Source: JBAYJC01 sp041665285 (GTDB lineage Bacteria; Patescibacteriota; Patescibacteriia; 2-12-FULL-60-25). From it: 64,000 nt of DNA. Where the stretch lies: positions 123,291 through 187,290 of the forward strand of contig JBAYJC010000002.1 of assembly GCA_041665285.1 (NCBI GenBank), written 5' to 3'. Shown here piece by piece: positions 1-9,452 of this stretch. The notes beneath the pieces are model-generated. The model worked only from the letters and a program-made list of their open reading frames with translations, was not told the origin of the DNA and did not search any database. Positions within the stretch are counted from its first letter, which is position 1. Every line of letters begins with the position of its first letter. The translations under genes and the position numbers were made by a program.

Positions 1-3000
1 GGTAACGTCACAAAGAAAGTCTTTTCTACGTTTGTTACCTTGACCACAGTCTTGTCGACTGTTGGCGTTGGCACGTTGGTAGCCCCAGGGGTTGCCTCCG
101 CAGCAACGTTGGCTGGCGGTGACTTGATCAAGGCTTCCGGTCCGGCAGTGTATTACTACGCTGGTAACGGAAAGCGCTACGTGTTCCCGAACGAAAAGAC
201 GTACTTCTCTTGGTTTGCTGATTTCTCGACCGTGAAGACCATCACGGATGCAGAACTCGCCGCAATCATGATTGGAGGTAACGTCACAATCCGCCCGGGC
301 ACCAAGCTCGTAAAGATTACAACCGATCCGAAAGTGTATGCCGTCACCGCTGGTGGTGTGTTGCACTGGGTCGAGTCAGAAGCAATTGCCATCGCACTTT
401 ATGGTGCGAACTGGGCACAGCGCGTGGTTGATGTACCAGACGGGTTCTTCGTGAACTACACGGTTGGTTCATCCCTCGCTTCCGCGGTTCACCCGGATGG
501 TTCGCTTATTGCGTACGCCGGTTCCACGGATCGTTATGTCGTGATGAGTGGCACAAAGCGGAAGGTCACAGATGCAGGTTTTTCTGCGAACTTCTTCCAG
601 GTTGCCAACATCCTCCCAACAACCATCAGCTATCCAAACGGCACGGACGTCACTGCGCGTGAAACCGCATTGGCCGACATCGTTACGGGTACAGGTGGCG
701 TTGGTACGCCGGTCACAGGCGGCACGGTCGGTGTTTCCTTGGCTTCTGACACGCCAGCCGGCGCGACAGTTGCAAAGAATGCCAACAGCGTCTCCATGGC
801 CAAATTCAACCTCACGGCCGGTTCCGGTACCGTGTTGGTTACGGGCGTGAAAATCCATCGCGTTGGTATTGGTGCCGTTGGTGATTTCTCCAACGTCTAC
901 TTGTATGACGGCAATGGAACACGCTTGAGCACAGGCCGCTCGATCAATTCCACGACCAATGTCACGGAATTCAACGGCTTGAATCTCACGATCGCCGCGG
1001 GTGCTTCCACAGCCCTCGTTGTGGTCGGTGATTTCAACTCACCAGCCGCCACTGGCGGTCAGCACGCCTTTGAAATCGCAGACGCGGCTTCTGTCGTGGT
1101 CTCCGGTTCTGGCACGGTCTCGGGTTCTTTCCCGGTTCGCGCCAACGTGTTCACCGTTGGAACAGCCACAGCCGCCACGGTTACGGCCACGATTGGGACA
1201 ACCCCATCCAACCCGACCATTGGCGCGGCTGATGCCGAAGTGTCCAACTTCAAGCTCGCAGGAACCACGAACGACGTGGAAATCCGCCGCGTGACGTTGT
1301 ACCAGGCAGGTGATATCAACAATTCTGACCTCACAGATCTTAAGCTCTACCAGGGTTCCACGCTCGTTGCGTCCACCCCAGCGCTTACGGCTGATGGTCA
1401 CATTGTCTTCAACTTCACCAACCCATACTTGCTCGCCACAGGCCAGACCAAGACCTTCTCCATGAAAGCGAAGGTTGGAGGTCGCGCCGGTCGCACGATC
1501 AAGACCTACATCGAATACTCAACAGACGTTTATGCTGTTGATAAGATGTACAACACGGGTGCCGCTGTAGACATCACCGCTTTTGACGGTGGTACAAGCC
1601 AGTTCATCACTGTGACAACGCAAGGCGGCCAGCTCACCGTGAGCTTCAATGGCCCAGCCACAGCGAACGTCTCTCGTGGTCAACAGGACGTCGTCCTCTA
1701 CAAATTTGCCATGTCCGCGTCGGACAACCAGCTTGAAATCCGCAACATGCGCTTCAAGATCTCGTCCTCCAACGGTGGTAAAATGTATGATGGCACCTCC
1801 ATCTACTACCTCTCAGATATCAAGGTGAAGGATCTCGACACGGGTGAAACCGTTGCCGGCCCACAAACTTTGACCTTCTCAGACACGTCCTACACAACGG
1901 GTACGGCTGTTATTGCCAACTCGTTCTATGTGGACGCAGGTAAGACACGCAATCTCGCCATCACCGCAGACACGTACAACACAGACTCGACGAACTTCAT
2001 CGACAAGTTGTACAAAGTCACGTTGGGCGATGTCACGAACAATTACATTTTCTCCTCCACGGATGTCCGCGTTGTGAGCACGGGTGAGTTCTTGGATACA
2101 ACCACAAAGGTTGTGCCAAACACCCCAATTGCTGGCAATGAGATGACTGTGGTCGCGTCCAGCTTGACGGTCGGTCTCGCTTCTTCTCCTTCCTCCGGCT
2201 CTGCTGTGAAGAACCAGAAGTCCGTTGCCGCTGTCGGCTTCTCTTTCCAGGCCGGTACACAGAGCGACGTCAAAGTGACAGCCGTGAAGTTGACAGGCAC
2301 AGGAAGAACAGGCGCGGGTGGTGCATACGCAGTGGGCAACCTCGCTTTGTTGGCGAGCGCTTGTAAGCTGTATGAAGGCACAACTCAGCTTGGGACATCC
2401 CAGAACCCAGATACATCTGCGGGAACCATGACGTTCTCCAGCTTGAACTGGAACATCCCGAAGGGCACCACGAAGAACCTCGTCGCACAGTGCGATGTGA
2501 CCTCCAACGTGACCTCCACTTCTGATGCGTTCGCTCTTGGTATCTTGACCGATGCCACAGACGTGACCGCAGAAGATGCAGACAACAATGCCGTGACGGC
2601 CACTGTTTCCGCGGCCGCGAATGCCAATGCCGGCGCATCGCCGACCGTTGTCCAATCGCTCCGCCAGACAGGTACGCTCACGGTTGCCGCTGATCAGCAT
2701 CAGTCCGCCACGATCTTGGTCCCGACAGCCGGAGAAACCTGGTATCGTGTTGCGAAGTTTAAGGCCACCGCACAGTACGAAGGCATGACGATCGATAAGG
2801 TCGCTGTGACTTCTACGGGCGATGCCGCCAACTTCACGCAGGTTGGTATCATGCAGAACAACACGCTCCTTGGTTGGAACGTGCTCCCATCTGGCAATGG
2901 TACAACAGCTGACATTGATTTGACCGGTAACGTCATCACAGTGCCGAAGGACGGTAGCGTCACCTATGACCTCGTTGCCCGCTTGGCCACGATCACCGCT

Positions 3001-3894
3001 TCCTCTTCTGTGAGTGGCGCGACCACAGGTGTGGCTCGCTCCGGTGCCTCTATCGCCCTCGGCCTTGCCGCTGGGTTGCAGACAGGTGCTTGGAACGCGA
3101 ACTACGCTTCCAGCTTCAACATCCATGCATTGGGCGCGGCCTCGAGTGACCTCGTGTACGCCTCGGGTTCCAACACGTCGGGTAACACCTTCGTGACCCG
3201 CAAGGCCAAACCAGTCATCACACGTCAGGCCTTGACCAGCACCACTCTCGCGAGCGGTACGGACATGGACTTGATCAAGTTCCAACTCAGCTCTTCCGAC
3301 CAGGTCAATTCCTTGGCCGTGAAGAAGATGACCTTCACCTATTCGAAGGCCGCGACAACAACAGCAACACAGAGTGGCTTCACGTTGTCCACGTTCCGCC
3401 TCCGCCGTGGCTCTACAGAGCTCACGCCAGGTGCGAGCACGTACAACATCTACGGCTCAGCCAATGCGAACGGTGAAGGTGCCGCAAACGACACCCTCTC
3501 TGGCTCCGCAACGATCTTGGCCGCTTCCACCACTGGTTACATCGTTGTTGAATTCGTTAACGAAGAAGTCATTTCCGGCTCTGGCAATGTCTACACGATC
3601 CATGCAACGATCGGTGGCTCCCCAGTCTCTGGTGACAACTTCAACACAGCGTTTACCGCTGATGCGACAACCGTCGTGACAGGCTACCTCGATGAGAAGA
3701 ACAACAGCGATGTTGTGAAGAACCTCGACATAGCCACCACCCCGGATGGTACAGGTGAAACAGCCGCGTACTTCCTCTGGTCTGACCAGTCTGAAGTCCC
3801 GCACGCTTACGCCACAGGTACCAGCTCTTCCTTCGATTGGACGCGAGGCACCTACGTTGAGGACCTCTCCTTCCAGTCCACGTTGAGCCGCTAG
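1..3894 (+). CDS. S-layer-like secreted surface protein, 5' partial
   Basis: The reading frame is open from base 1, so the true start lies upstream of the window; 1297 residues are visible. The first ~30 residues are basic then hydrophobic and end in Ala-Ser-Ala, a likely signal peptide (KKVFSTF...VASA). Next come repeats in which YVFPNE is followed by YFSWFADF and later VYAVTAGG with LHWVES, a pattern I associate with S-layer-like proteins of Parcubacteria. The rest is Ala/Ser/Thr/Gly-rich beta-sandwich-type repeats that recur several times (for example around bases 730-1060 and 2160-2500: a VSLAS or VGLAS start, then VTGVKI or VTAVKL). No membrane anchor is seen at the C-terminus, which ends TLSR. 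The high Ser/Thr content would suit O-glycosylation, but that is inference from its neighbours. A strong terminator follows. The family call is good; the exact role (lattice-forming or other surface protein) is not proved. Confidence 0.8.
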   Translation, partial: GNVTKKVFSTFVTLTTVLSTVGVGTLVAPGVASAATLAGGDLIKASGPAVYYYAGNGKRYVFPNEKTYFSWFADFSTVKTITDAELAAIMIGGNVTIRPGTKLVKITTDPKVYAVTAGGVLHWVESEAIAIALYGANWAQRVVDVPDGFFVNYTVGSSLASAVHPDGSLIAYAGSTDRYVVMSGTKRKVTDAGFSANFFQVANILPTTISYPNGTDVTARETALADIVTGTGGVGTPVTGGTVGVSLASDTPAGATVAKNANSVSMAKFNLTAGSGTVLVTGVKIHRVGIGAVGDFSNVYLYDGNGTRLSTGRSINSTTNVTEFNGLNLTIAAGASTALVVVGDFNSPAATGGQHAFEIADAASVVVSGSGTVSGSFPVRANVFTVGTATAATVTATIGTTPSNPTIGAADAEVSNFKLAGTTNDVEIRRVTLYQAGDINNSDLTDLKLYQGSTLVASTPALTADGHIVFNFTNPYLLATGQTKTFSMKAKVGGRAGRTIKTYIEYSTDVYAVDKMYNTGAAVDITAFDGGTSQFITVTTQGGQLTVSFNGPATANVSRGQQDVVLYKFAMSASDNQLEIRNMRFKISSSNGGKMYDGTSIYYLSDIKVKDLDTGETVAGPQTLTFSDTSYTTGTAVIANSFYVDAGKTRNLAITADTYNTDSTNFIDKLYKVTLGDVTNNYIFSSTDVRVVSTGEFLDTTTKVVPNTPIAGNEMTVVASSLTVGLASSPSSGSAVKNQKSVAAVGFSFQAGTQSDVKVTAVKLTGTGRTGAGGAYAVGNLALLASACKLYEGTTQLGTSQNPDTSAGTMTFSSLNWNIPKGTTKNLVAQCDVTSNVTSTSDAFALGILTDATDVTAEDADNNAVTATVSAAANANAGASPTVVQSLRQTGTLTVAADQHQSATILVPTAGETWYRVAKFKATAQYEGMTIDKVAVTSTGDAANFTQVGIMQNNTLLGWNVLPSGNGTTADIDLTGNVITVPKDGSVTYDLVARLATITASSSVSGATTGVARSGASIALGLAAGLQTGAWNANYASSFNIHALGAASSDLVYASGSNTSGNTFVTRKAKPVITRQALTSTTLASGTDMDLIKFQLSSSDQVNSLAVKKMTFTYSKAATTTATQSGFTLSTFRLRRGSTELTPGASTYNIYGSANANGEGAANDTLSGSATILAASTTGYIVVEFVNEEVISGSGNVYTIHATIGGSPVSGDNFNTAFTADATTVVTGYLDEKNNSDVVKNLDIATTPDGTGETAAYFLWSDQSEVPHAYATGTSSSFDWTRGTYVEDLSFQSTLSR

Positions 3895-3906
3895 TTCCCT
3901 TGTCCT

Positions 3907-3924
3907 GAATCAGCTTGCTGATTC
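3907..3924 (+). repeat. Small inverted repeat after the S-layer gene
   Basis: GAATCAGC and GCTGATTC form 8-bp arms around a 2-base centre, 13 bases after the stop codon and just before the main terminator hairpin. It could be a 3'-end mRNA hairpin that protects an abundant S-layer transcript; that role is inference. Confidence 0.45.
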
Positions 3925-3937
3925 TCGCAAGAACGCC

Positions 3938-3967
3938 AACCCCCTCCGACGAACGTCGGAGGGGGTT
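3938..3967 (+). terminator. Strong hairpin terminator of the S-layer gene
   Basis: A perfect 13-bp stem (AACCCCCTCCGAC paired with its complement) closes a GAAC loop. Only three T follow before TGGTATTT, so the U-tract is weak but the stem is very stable. Confidence 0.75.
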
Positions 3968-3995
3968 TGGTATTTAGATGGCTGTGTGCTACGCT
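3967..3995 (+). promoter_or_regulatory. Possible promoter of the O-antigen ligase gene
   Basis: TTGGTA, a 17-base spacer and TACGCT would place transcription start near 4002, a few bases before ATG 4006. The boxes are weak (4/6 and 3/6), and the -35 overlaps the terminator tail. The spacing matches the other apparently leaderless starts in the window. Confidence 0.3.
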
Positions 3996-4005
3996 TTTCG
4001 CACTT

Positions 4006-6330
4006 ATGATGACACGCCAACAATTGCAGTCGATCCTTAAGTGGGTCGTTTACGCAGGAATTTACGGTGGTCTACTCATGCCGCTCGTTTTTATTCCGGT
4101 GGTGATATTCCCGTTTGTTTTTTCAAAACTCATTGTGTTTCAGGTGATCGTCGGACTGACGTTCCCTGCGTTTTGCGTTCTTGCCTGGCTTGATCGTCAG
4201 TATCGTCCGCGCTTTCATTGGCTCACAGCCGCCATTGCCGCGTATTTTCTGGCGCTCGCACTTTCTGTTGTGTTTGCGGTAGATCCCTTTCGTGCGTGGT
4301 GGGGGAATCAGGAGCGCATGAATGGACTGTTTACGCTTTTGCATTTTTTCGCCTGGCTTGTCATGGCAAGCTCTGTGTTGAAAACATGGACGCAATGGCG
4401 AAGACTGTTGAATTATCAGGCAGTGCTTTCGGCTTTCATGGCAGTGGTGGCTCTTTTGCAAAAGGTGTATCCAAATCTCCTCCTGTTCCCCGCAGGACCT
4501 CGTGTGGGCGGTTTGCTCGACAATCCGATTTACATGGCCGCGTATCAGATTTTCAATCTGTTCTTTTTGGCCATGCTCTTTTTGAAGACCTCTTCAAAAA
4601 AGGCACGCATCTTTTATGCCGCAATCGCCTTGATCGATATTTTTGCCTTTTTTGCGGCTCAGTCACGCGGCGCACTTCTTGGTTTGGGCGCAGGCGTACT
4701 GTTTTTCGCGGCGTATTACGGATTCTTCTCTAAGAGCAAAAAAGCACGCATGGCTGTTGTGACGGCTATGGTGGTCTTGTTTGGAACCTATGGCGTGTTA
4801 GTCGCAAATCGCAATACGGCTTTTGTTCAGTCCTTGCCCATGATCCCGCGCGTGCTGTCTTTTGACTTAGGCGCAGGTACAGACACGCGTCTGATCGCAT
4901 GGAAAATTGGTTGGGAGGGATTTCTGGAGCGGCCGATTACCGGGTGGGGATTGGATAACTTTCACATCCTTTTCAACGCGAAGTATAACCCACATTCTCT
5001 ACGTTACGGCTCGTACGAAACCTGGTTTGATCGAGCGCACAATACGGTCGTGGATGTGATTGCCATGACAGGTATTCTTGGATTCATCACGTTTTTCGGG
5101 ATTTTCGGCGCGCTCTTCTTCACGGTTTGGCGTGCCTTCCGTAAGGGTTGGATTGATCTGCCGATTGCCGCGGTCCTGACCTCTTTGCCGGTCGCGTATT
5201 TTGTGCAGAACCTCTTTGTGTTTGACCATCCCGCAGGGTTCTCCATGAGTTATCTCATGTATGCGCTCATTATCGCGGCCACACGTGGTGATTTTATTGG
5301 CGCTCCTTCCACGACAGCCGCAGGAGCTCCAGAAGAAAAGAAATCTGTATCTGTGGCTCTATGGACATTCGCTGTGCTGGAACTCGTTGTTTTAGCGCTT
5401 GTCTGGCGTACTTCTATTATTCCATTTCACGCATCGCGTTTAGCTATTCAGGCAAATCAACGGCTGACCAATGAGCAGGCGCTAGCTTGGATGCAAGAAG
5501 CCGGGCAAAGCTGGACGCCGTATCTTGATGAGCAGACGTTTCTCTTGTCGAGGAATCTCATGTCTATTGCAGGCGCTGGCAATTTGGATCGTCTACCAAA
5601 ATGGCAGGAGATGTACGCCCTCGTGAAGACGCTGTCTCAAGAAGAGATTCGACGTCATCCAAATAATACGCATACGCACTTTGTGTATGCGCGATTGTTG
5701 GATGATATGTCTCGCAGTATTGTCACAGCTGATTCACCCTTAGCAGAGCAAGAATATCTCGCGGCGATCAAGGCAAGTCCAAAACGCCAACAGCTCTGGT
5801 ATGGCCTCGCTCGATTTTACATTCAGCGTGGACGCATTGAAGAGGCCGTGGAAATCAGTCGCAATGTCATGGAGTTTGACCAGGATCTTGGCCAGGGGCA
5901 TTGGACCTACGGGTTAACGCTCATGTATGACAACGAACAGCCAAAAGAAGGGTCACTGGAAATTATCCGTTCTCAAACCGTGCCCTATCCTTATGCGATT
6001 TCTGACGTGCGCGAGCTCATCCCATTGATTGAGTCGTATGACATTCAAAAGGATCGTGCAGGCGTTGCCGCCACGGTTGAACGTATTGCCGCATTGCCAC
6101 AGCCACAAACGTTGCTCTATCTGCAAACAGCGTATCGGCTAGAAAAACTGGGCTATCCAGATTTGCGTGATCGAGCCTTGGCGCTTGCCGCGGAAAAGGA
6201 TCCCACGGTCCCCGCGGCGTATCAGGAGGCGGTGAATAAGCAAAACGCGCCTGCGGTTGTTGCGACCTCAACCTCTGCAGATCAAGGCCAGACCCTCACG
6301 GGGAAAGGGAGTAGCGGACCAAGAAAATAA
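4006..6330 (+). CDS. O-antigen ligase / PglL-type membrane protein with C-terminal repeat region
   Basis: 774 residues. About ten hydrophobic segments fill residues 10-430, with another near 450-470; the remaining ~300 residues are soluble, helical and TPR-like (for example QQLWYGLARFYIQRGRIEEA). The Wzy_C/WaaL signature is present near residue 293 (RLIAWKIGWEGF, then PITGWGLDNF) with the loop histidine in DRAHNTVVD near 344. Family members polymerise or transfer lipid-linked glycans to lipid A core or protein at the outer face of the membrane. Its place right after the S-layer gene suggests an O-oligosaccharyltransferase, although a Wzy polymerase is equally allowed by sequence. ATG 4006 (or ATG 4009) was preferred to an upstream TTG at 3967, which lies in the terminator stem. 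No Shine-Dalgarno sequence is seen. Confidence 0.8.
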   Translation: MMTRQQLQSILKWVVYAGIYGGLLMPLVFIPVVIFPFVFSKLIVFQVIVGLTFPAFCVLAWLDRQYRPRFHWLTAAIAAYFLALALSVVFAVDPFRAWWGNQERMNGLFTLLHFFAWLVMASSVLKTWTQWRRLLNYQAVLSAFMAVVALLQKVYPNLLLFPAGPRVGGLLDNPIYMAAYQIFNLFFLAMLFLKTSSKKARIFYAAIALIDIFAFFAAQSRGALLGLGAGVLFFAAYYGFFSKSKKARMAVVTAMVVLFGTYGVLVANRNTAFVQSLPMIPRVLSFDLGAGTDTRLIAWKIGWEGFLERPITGWGLDNFHILFNAKYNPHSLRYGSYETWFDRAHNTVVDVIAMTGILGFITFFGIFGALFFTVWRAFRKGWIDLPIAAVLTSLPVAYFVQNLFVFDHPAGFSMSYLMYALIIAATRGDFIGAPSTTAAGAPEEKKSVSVALWTFAVLELVVLALVWRTSIIPFHASRLAIQANQRLTNEQALAWMQEAGQSWTPYLDEQTFLLSRNLMSIAGAGNLDRLPKWQEMYALVKTLSQEEIRRHPNNTHTHFVYARLLDDMSRSIVTADSPLAEQEYLAAIKASPKRQQLWYGLARFYIQRGRIEEAVEISRNVMEFDQDLGQGHWTYGLTLMYDNEQPKEGSLEIIRSQTVPYPYAISDVRELIPLIESYDIQKDRAGVAATVERIAALPQPQTLLYLQTAYRLEKLGYPDLRDRALALAAEKDPTVPAAYQEAVNKQNAPAVVATSTSADQGQTLTGKGSSGPRK

Positions 6331-6338
6331 TCAATAGG

Positions 6339-6367
6339 AAAAGCCCTGCTATCCAAGCAGGGCTTTT
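6339..6367. terminator. Bidirectional terminator between convergent genes
   Basis: AAAAGCCCTGCT and AGCAGGGCTTTT form a 12-bp stem around a 5-base loop, with T runs readable in both directions. On the minus strand the hairpin also encodes the last residues and the stop of the GT4 gene. Confidence 0.85.
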
Positions 6368-7479
6368 TTATTGATGGTGAGCGTGCGTTCGAGCGGAAAG
6401 GTTGCCCTGACGTATTGTGAAGCCTGCGCTCCTTTTTTTGCGGCTTCCTCTGGATGGTGCGCGACATACTGCATGGCTTGTGCTAACGCTCGCGGTTGCA
6501 TGGGCGGGACAATCCATCCCGTATCATGGAGGCACCAGGCGTTTGCACCAACGTCTGTCGCAATGCAGGGGAGACCTGCGGCCATGGCTTCGAGAAGCAC
6601 CCAGGCCATGCCTTCTTTTGCGGAGGGGAGCACAAAGGCGTCAAACGCACGAAGGAGTTGTGGGCCGGGCAATCTCCCTGCGAGCATGAGCTGTCGGTCA
6701 AGCCTGAGCGCGGTTCGTTTAGCTTCAATGCGTGGTCGCTCAGCTCCATCGCCGATGATCACAAACTGTGCCTCAGGATCATGCTTTGCTACAAGTGCGC
6801 ATGCCTCGACATAGCCGGGGAGATCTTTCGTAGCGTAAAAATTCGCAATGGTTCCAAATGCAAAAACATGCGAGGGGATGCCGAGCGCTTTTCTTGCCTC
6901 TTCTCGAGAGAGGAGCGCATGGTCAAACAAGGGAAAATCCAAACCATTAGGAGCGACGACAACCTCTTTTTGTGGATGGATATGATACTGTTCCGCGACG
7001 CGTTGATCTCCTGGGTGCACGCACACGATGATGTCCTTCCAGGAGGCGGTCCATTGTTCCATGAGGCGGTAGAATGTTTGTTTCCATGCGGAAATGGGCT
7101 CCAGGAATACCCATCCGCCAATGCGATACACAATACGTGGAACATGCGCGAGGCGTCCGGCAAGGGCACCCAAGACCCCTATTTTGGAGCTGTTGAGATG
7201 GATAGCATCTGGTTTCCATGCATGAAAAAGGCGGAAGAGTTCTATCGTGGCCTTGATATCAAAGAACGGGTTGATTTCTCGATGGATGGCCGTGATCACG
7301 CGTGTTTCAATGCCACGTCTTTTGGCTTGTTCCAGAAGCCATCCCTGATCACCCGCGACTAGCAGGACCTCGTGCCCCTCTTGTTTCAGCGAAGTCGCAA
7401 AATGGAGCAAAAAAGTCTGGGCCCCGCCCAATTCAGCTTGTGTAATGGCTAAAATAAGCCGCTTTTTTGCGTTATTCAT
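6349..7479 (-). CDS. GT4 family glycosyltransferase
   Basis: 376 residues, normal for a GT-B retaining glycosyltransferase. The N-terminal acceptor domain has GGAQTFLLHFA and a typical GHEVLLVAG strand; the C-terminal donor domain has VVAPNGLDFP and the E-x7-E motif EGMAWVLLEAMAAGLP near residue 288. It probably adds a sugar from a nucleotide donor to a lipid-linked glycan on the cytoplasmic side; donor and acceptor are unknown. ATG 7479 starts at the usual family position, whereas the upstream ATG at 7521 adds 14 residues and lies above the likely promoter. It is transcribed away from the asparagine-synthetase gene and converges on the ligase. Confidence 0.85.
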   Translation of the reverse strand: MNNAKKRLILAITQAELGGAQTFLLHFATSLKQEGHEVLLVAGDQGWLLEQAKRRGIETRVITAIHREINPFFDIKATIELFRLFHAWKPDAIHLNSSKIGVLGALAGRLAHVPRIVYRIGGWVFLEPISAWKQTFYRLMEQWTASWKDIIVCVHPGDQRVAEQYHIHPQKEVVVAPNGLDFPLFDHALLSREEARKALGIPSHVFAFGTIANFYATKDLPGYVEACALVAKHDPEAQFVIIGDGAERPRIEAKRTALRLDRQLMLAGRLPGPQLLRAFDAFVLPSAKEGMAWVLLEAMAAGLPCIATDVGANAWCLHDTGWIVPPMQPRALAQAMQYVAHHPEEAAKKGAQASQYVRATFPLERTLTINKKALLG

Positions 7480-7485
7480 GGGTTT

Positions 7486-7514
7486 AGGATAGGATAAACC
7501 GGTAAATAAGTCTA
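7486..7514 (-). promoter_or_regulatory. Possible leaderless promoter of the minus-strand GT4 gene
   Basis: On the minus strand TAGACT, 17 bases and TATCCT (4/6 each) would put the start of RNA at about the A of the ATG at 7479. Confidence 0.4.
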
Positions 7515-7528
7515 TGGCCACGTAGCAT

Positions 7529-7549
7529 GTATCGCGTATCCTGTATCCT
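7529..7549 (+). repeat. Three tandem 7-base units in a divergent intergenic region
   Basis: GTATCGC, GTATCCT and GTATCCT lie in tandem in the gap between two divergent genes. No function is evident. Confidence 0.4.
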
Positions 7550-7595
7550 GCGGGCTATGCGTTACGGGTTATGAGCCATGGGTTTTGCTCAGAAT

Positions 7596-9452
7596 ATGTG
7601 TGGAATAGCTGGCGAGGTGCGATTTGATGGGCGGCTGGTCAGCGAAGACCAGTTGAAGCTTTTTTCGTTGGCTTTGGCGCATCGCGGTCCAGATGGAGAA
7701 GGGATGTGGCGGAGCGGATCCGTCGGGCTCATGCACCGACGTCTGGCCCTCGTAGACCTTTCTCCGACCGGTGCACAACCCATGAAGAGTGCGGATGAGA
7801 AGTTTGTAATCACGTTTAATGGGGAGATCTATAATTATCAAGAATTGCGAGCTGGACTTGAACGGGATGGTGTTACATTTCGATCAACCTCTGACACGGA
7901 GGTGCTCCTTCATTTGTACACGCGTGATGGCGAGCGCATGTTGGAACACCTGCATGGCATGTTTGCGTTTGCTCTTTGGGATGCAGAAAAAAAGACATTA
8001 TTTTTTGCACGCGATCGTATTGGGAAGAAACCGTTTTTTTATCATGTAGATGATCGATCATTTACCTTTGCTTCAGAATTAAAAGCGATTCTCGAGAAAA
8101 AGCCAACCATAGACTGGATGGCTGTGCGTACGTTTCTTGGGTTGCAGTATGTCCCGTCTCCGTCCACGGGTTTTGAGGGATATGTGGCGTTGCCTCCAGG
8201 GCACTGCGGTACTGTCACGAATGCTCGCGTCACTGTCCGACGTTACGATCAGATCGTGCATGAACCTACGCTTACGATTTCCTATGAAGAGGCTGTGCAA
8301 GAAACGCGTCGGTTACTCTCCAGGGCTGTTGAGATGCGGATGATTGCGGATGTACCGGTCGGATCGTTTTTGTCCGGTGGTATAGACTCGTCTGTCATTA
8401 CGGCCATGGCTGTACGCGCATCGCAAGAGCCTGTGCATACGTTTACCATGGGTTTTCCTTCCATGGGATTTGATGAACGCGTAGAGGCGCAATGGTTTGC
8501 GGATCAATTAGGCACCACACATCATGTGTTTGAAGCGCGTCCAGAGGAAGTGGTGAACATCGTTGATGATATTATACGATTGTATGATGCACCCTACGCA
8601 GATTCGTCCGCAATTCCGAGTTGGTTGCTCTGTCGTGAAACATCACGCACTATAAAAGCCGTGCTTGCAGGTGATGGCGGAGATGAGCTTTTTGGCGGAT
8701 ACCGACGCTATCAATACTATTTGCGTGCACAACAGTTCCGGCGTTATGGTCTTGGAGGTATTGGCTCTCTCGCATCTGGCGTACTGGCATCGGTCTTGCG
8801 GGATCCTCGCTATACGCGATTTGCAAGGCTTTTGAAGGCCATGGGAACATCTTCCGCAGATGGATATGCGAGCATTTTTACCGGCGCGTATTTTTCTCGT
8901 GAGGATGAAGAGCGGTTACTTTTGCCAGCATTTCAACAACAGACCCAGACACGTGCGGCTCATGCGTATATTGTCAGCCATTTTTCGCAAAGTCTTGGTG
9001 CGGGAGGCATGATGGATTTTGATCTGACACAGTATCTCCCGGATGATTTGAACGTGAAAATGGATCGTGCGAGCATGGCGCATGGATTGGAAGTGCGTTG
9101 TCCATTGTTAGATCAAGAGCTGGTTGCATTTGTTGCGCGATTGCCAATAGATGTTTTGCTCAAACAAGGAAGCCAAAAACCGCTCTTAAAAGATGTGGCA
9201 AAGGGATTGGTTCCAGAAGAAGTGTTTACACGACCCAAACGAGGTTTCCAGGTGCCACTTGCCGAATGGTTTCGCGGCCCATTACGTATGGCGTTTATTG
9301 AGCGCTGTCTCTTAAAAGAGTCTCCTCTGAAAAAGATTATGGACCTCAATGAGGTACGTCGCTATTTTGATGAAAATGATGGTGGGGTGGATCATGGCAA
9401 TAGGCTGTGGATGTTATTCGTTCTCTCATCGTGGCTCCAAATCTATGGATAA
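7596..9452 (+). CDS. asnB: Glutamine-hydrolysing asparagine synthetase-like amidotransferase (copy 1)
   Basis: 618 residues, full length for class-II AsnB. The start at MCGIAGE gives Cys2 as the N-terminal nucleophile of the glutaminase domain (~1-210), with HRGPDGEG and FNGEIYNY. The synthetase domain has the ATP P-loop SFLSGGIDSSVI near residue 257 and GDGGDELFGGY near 359. Known AsnB makes asparagine; homologues inside O-antigen clusters (WbpS-like) are thought to amidate sugar uronates. Since three copies lie inside this glycan locus, glycan amidation is the likelier role here, by inference. An upstream ATG at 7578 would bury Cys2 and is rejected. The 3' end overlaps the next gene by 8 bases. 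Confidence 0.9.
   Translation: MCGIAGEVRFDGRLVSEDQLKLFSLALAHRGPDGEGMWRSGSVGLMHRRLALVDLSPTGAQPMKSADEKFVITFNGEIYNYQELRAGLERDGVTFRSTSDTEVLLHLYTRDGERMLEHLHGMFAFALWDAEKKTLFFARDRIGKKPFFYHVDDRSFTFASELKAILEKKPTIDWMAVRTFLGLQYVPSPSTGFEGYVALPPGHCGTVTNARVTVRRYDQIVHEPTLTISYEEAVQETRRLLSRAVEMRMIADVPVGSFLSGGIDSSVITAMAVRASQEPVHTFTMGFPSMGFDERVEAQWFADQLGTTHHVFEARPEEVVNIVDDIIRLYDAPYADSSAIPSWLLCRETSRTIKAVLAGDGGDELFGGYRRYQYYLRAQQFRRYGLGGIGSLASGVLASVLRDPRYTRFARLLKAMGTSSADGYASIFTGAYFSREDEERLLLPAFQQQTQTRAAHAYIVSHFSQSLGAGGMMDFDLTQYLPDDLNVKMDRASMAHGLEVRCPLLDQELVAFVARLPIDVLLKQGSQKPLLKDVAKGLVPEEVFTRPKRGFQVPLAEWFRGPLRMAFIERCLLKESPLKKIMDLNEVRRYFDENDGGVDHGNRLWMLFVLSSWLQIYG

Noticed and set aside
1879..3285. 468-codon open frame on the minus strand inside the S-layer gene
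   Set aside because: It is antisense to a clear secreted protein, is rich in Cys/Arg/His in the manner of shadow frames, has no domain and no ribosome site.
6496..7362. 288-codon plus-strand frame opposite the GT4 gene
   Set aside because: The minus strand encodes a full GT4 with donor and acceptor motifs; the plus frame has none.
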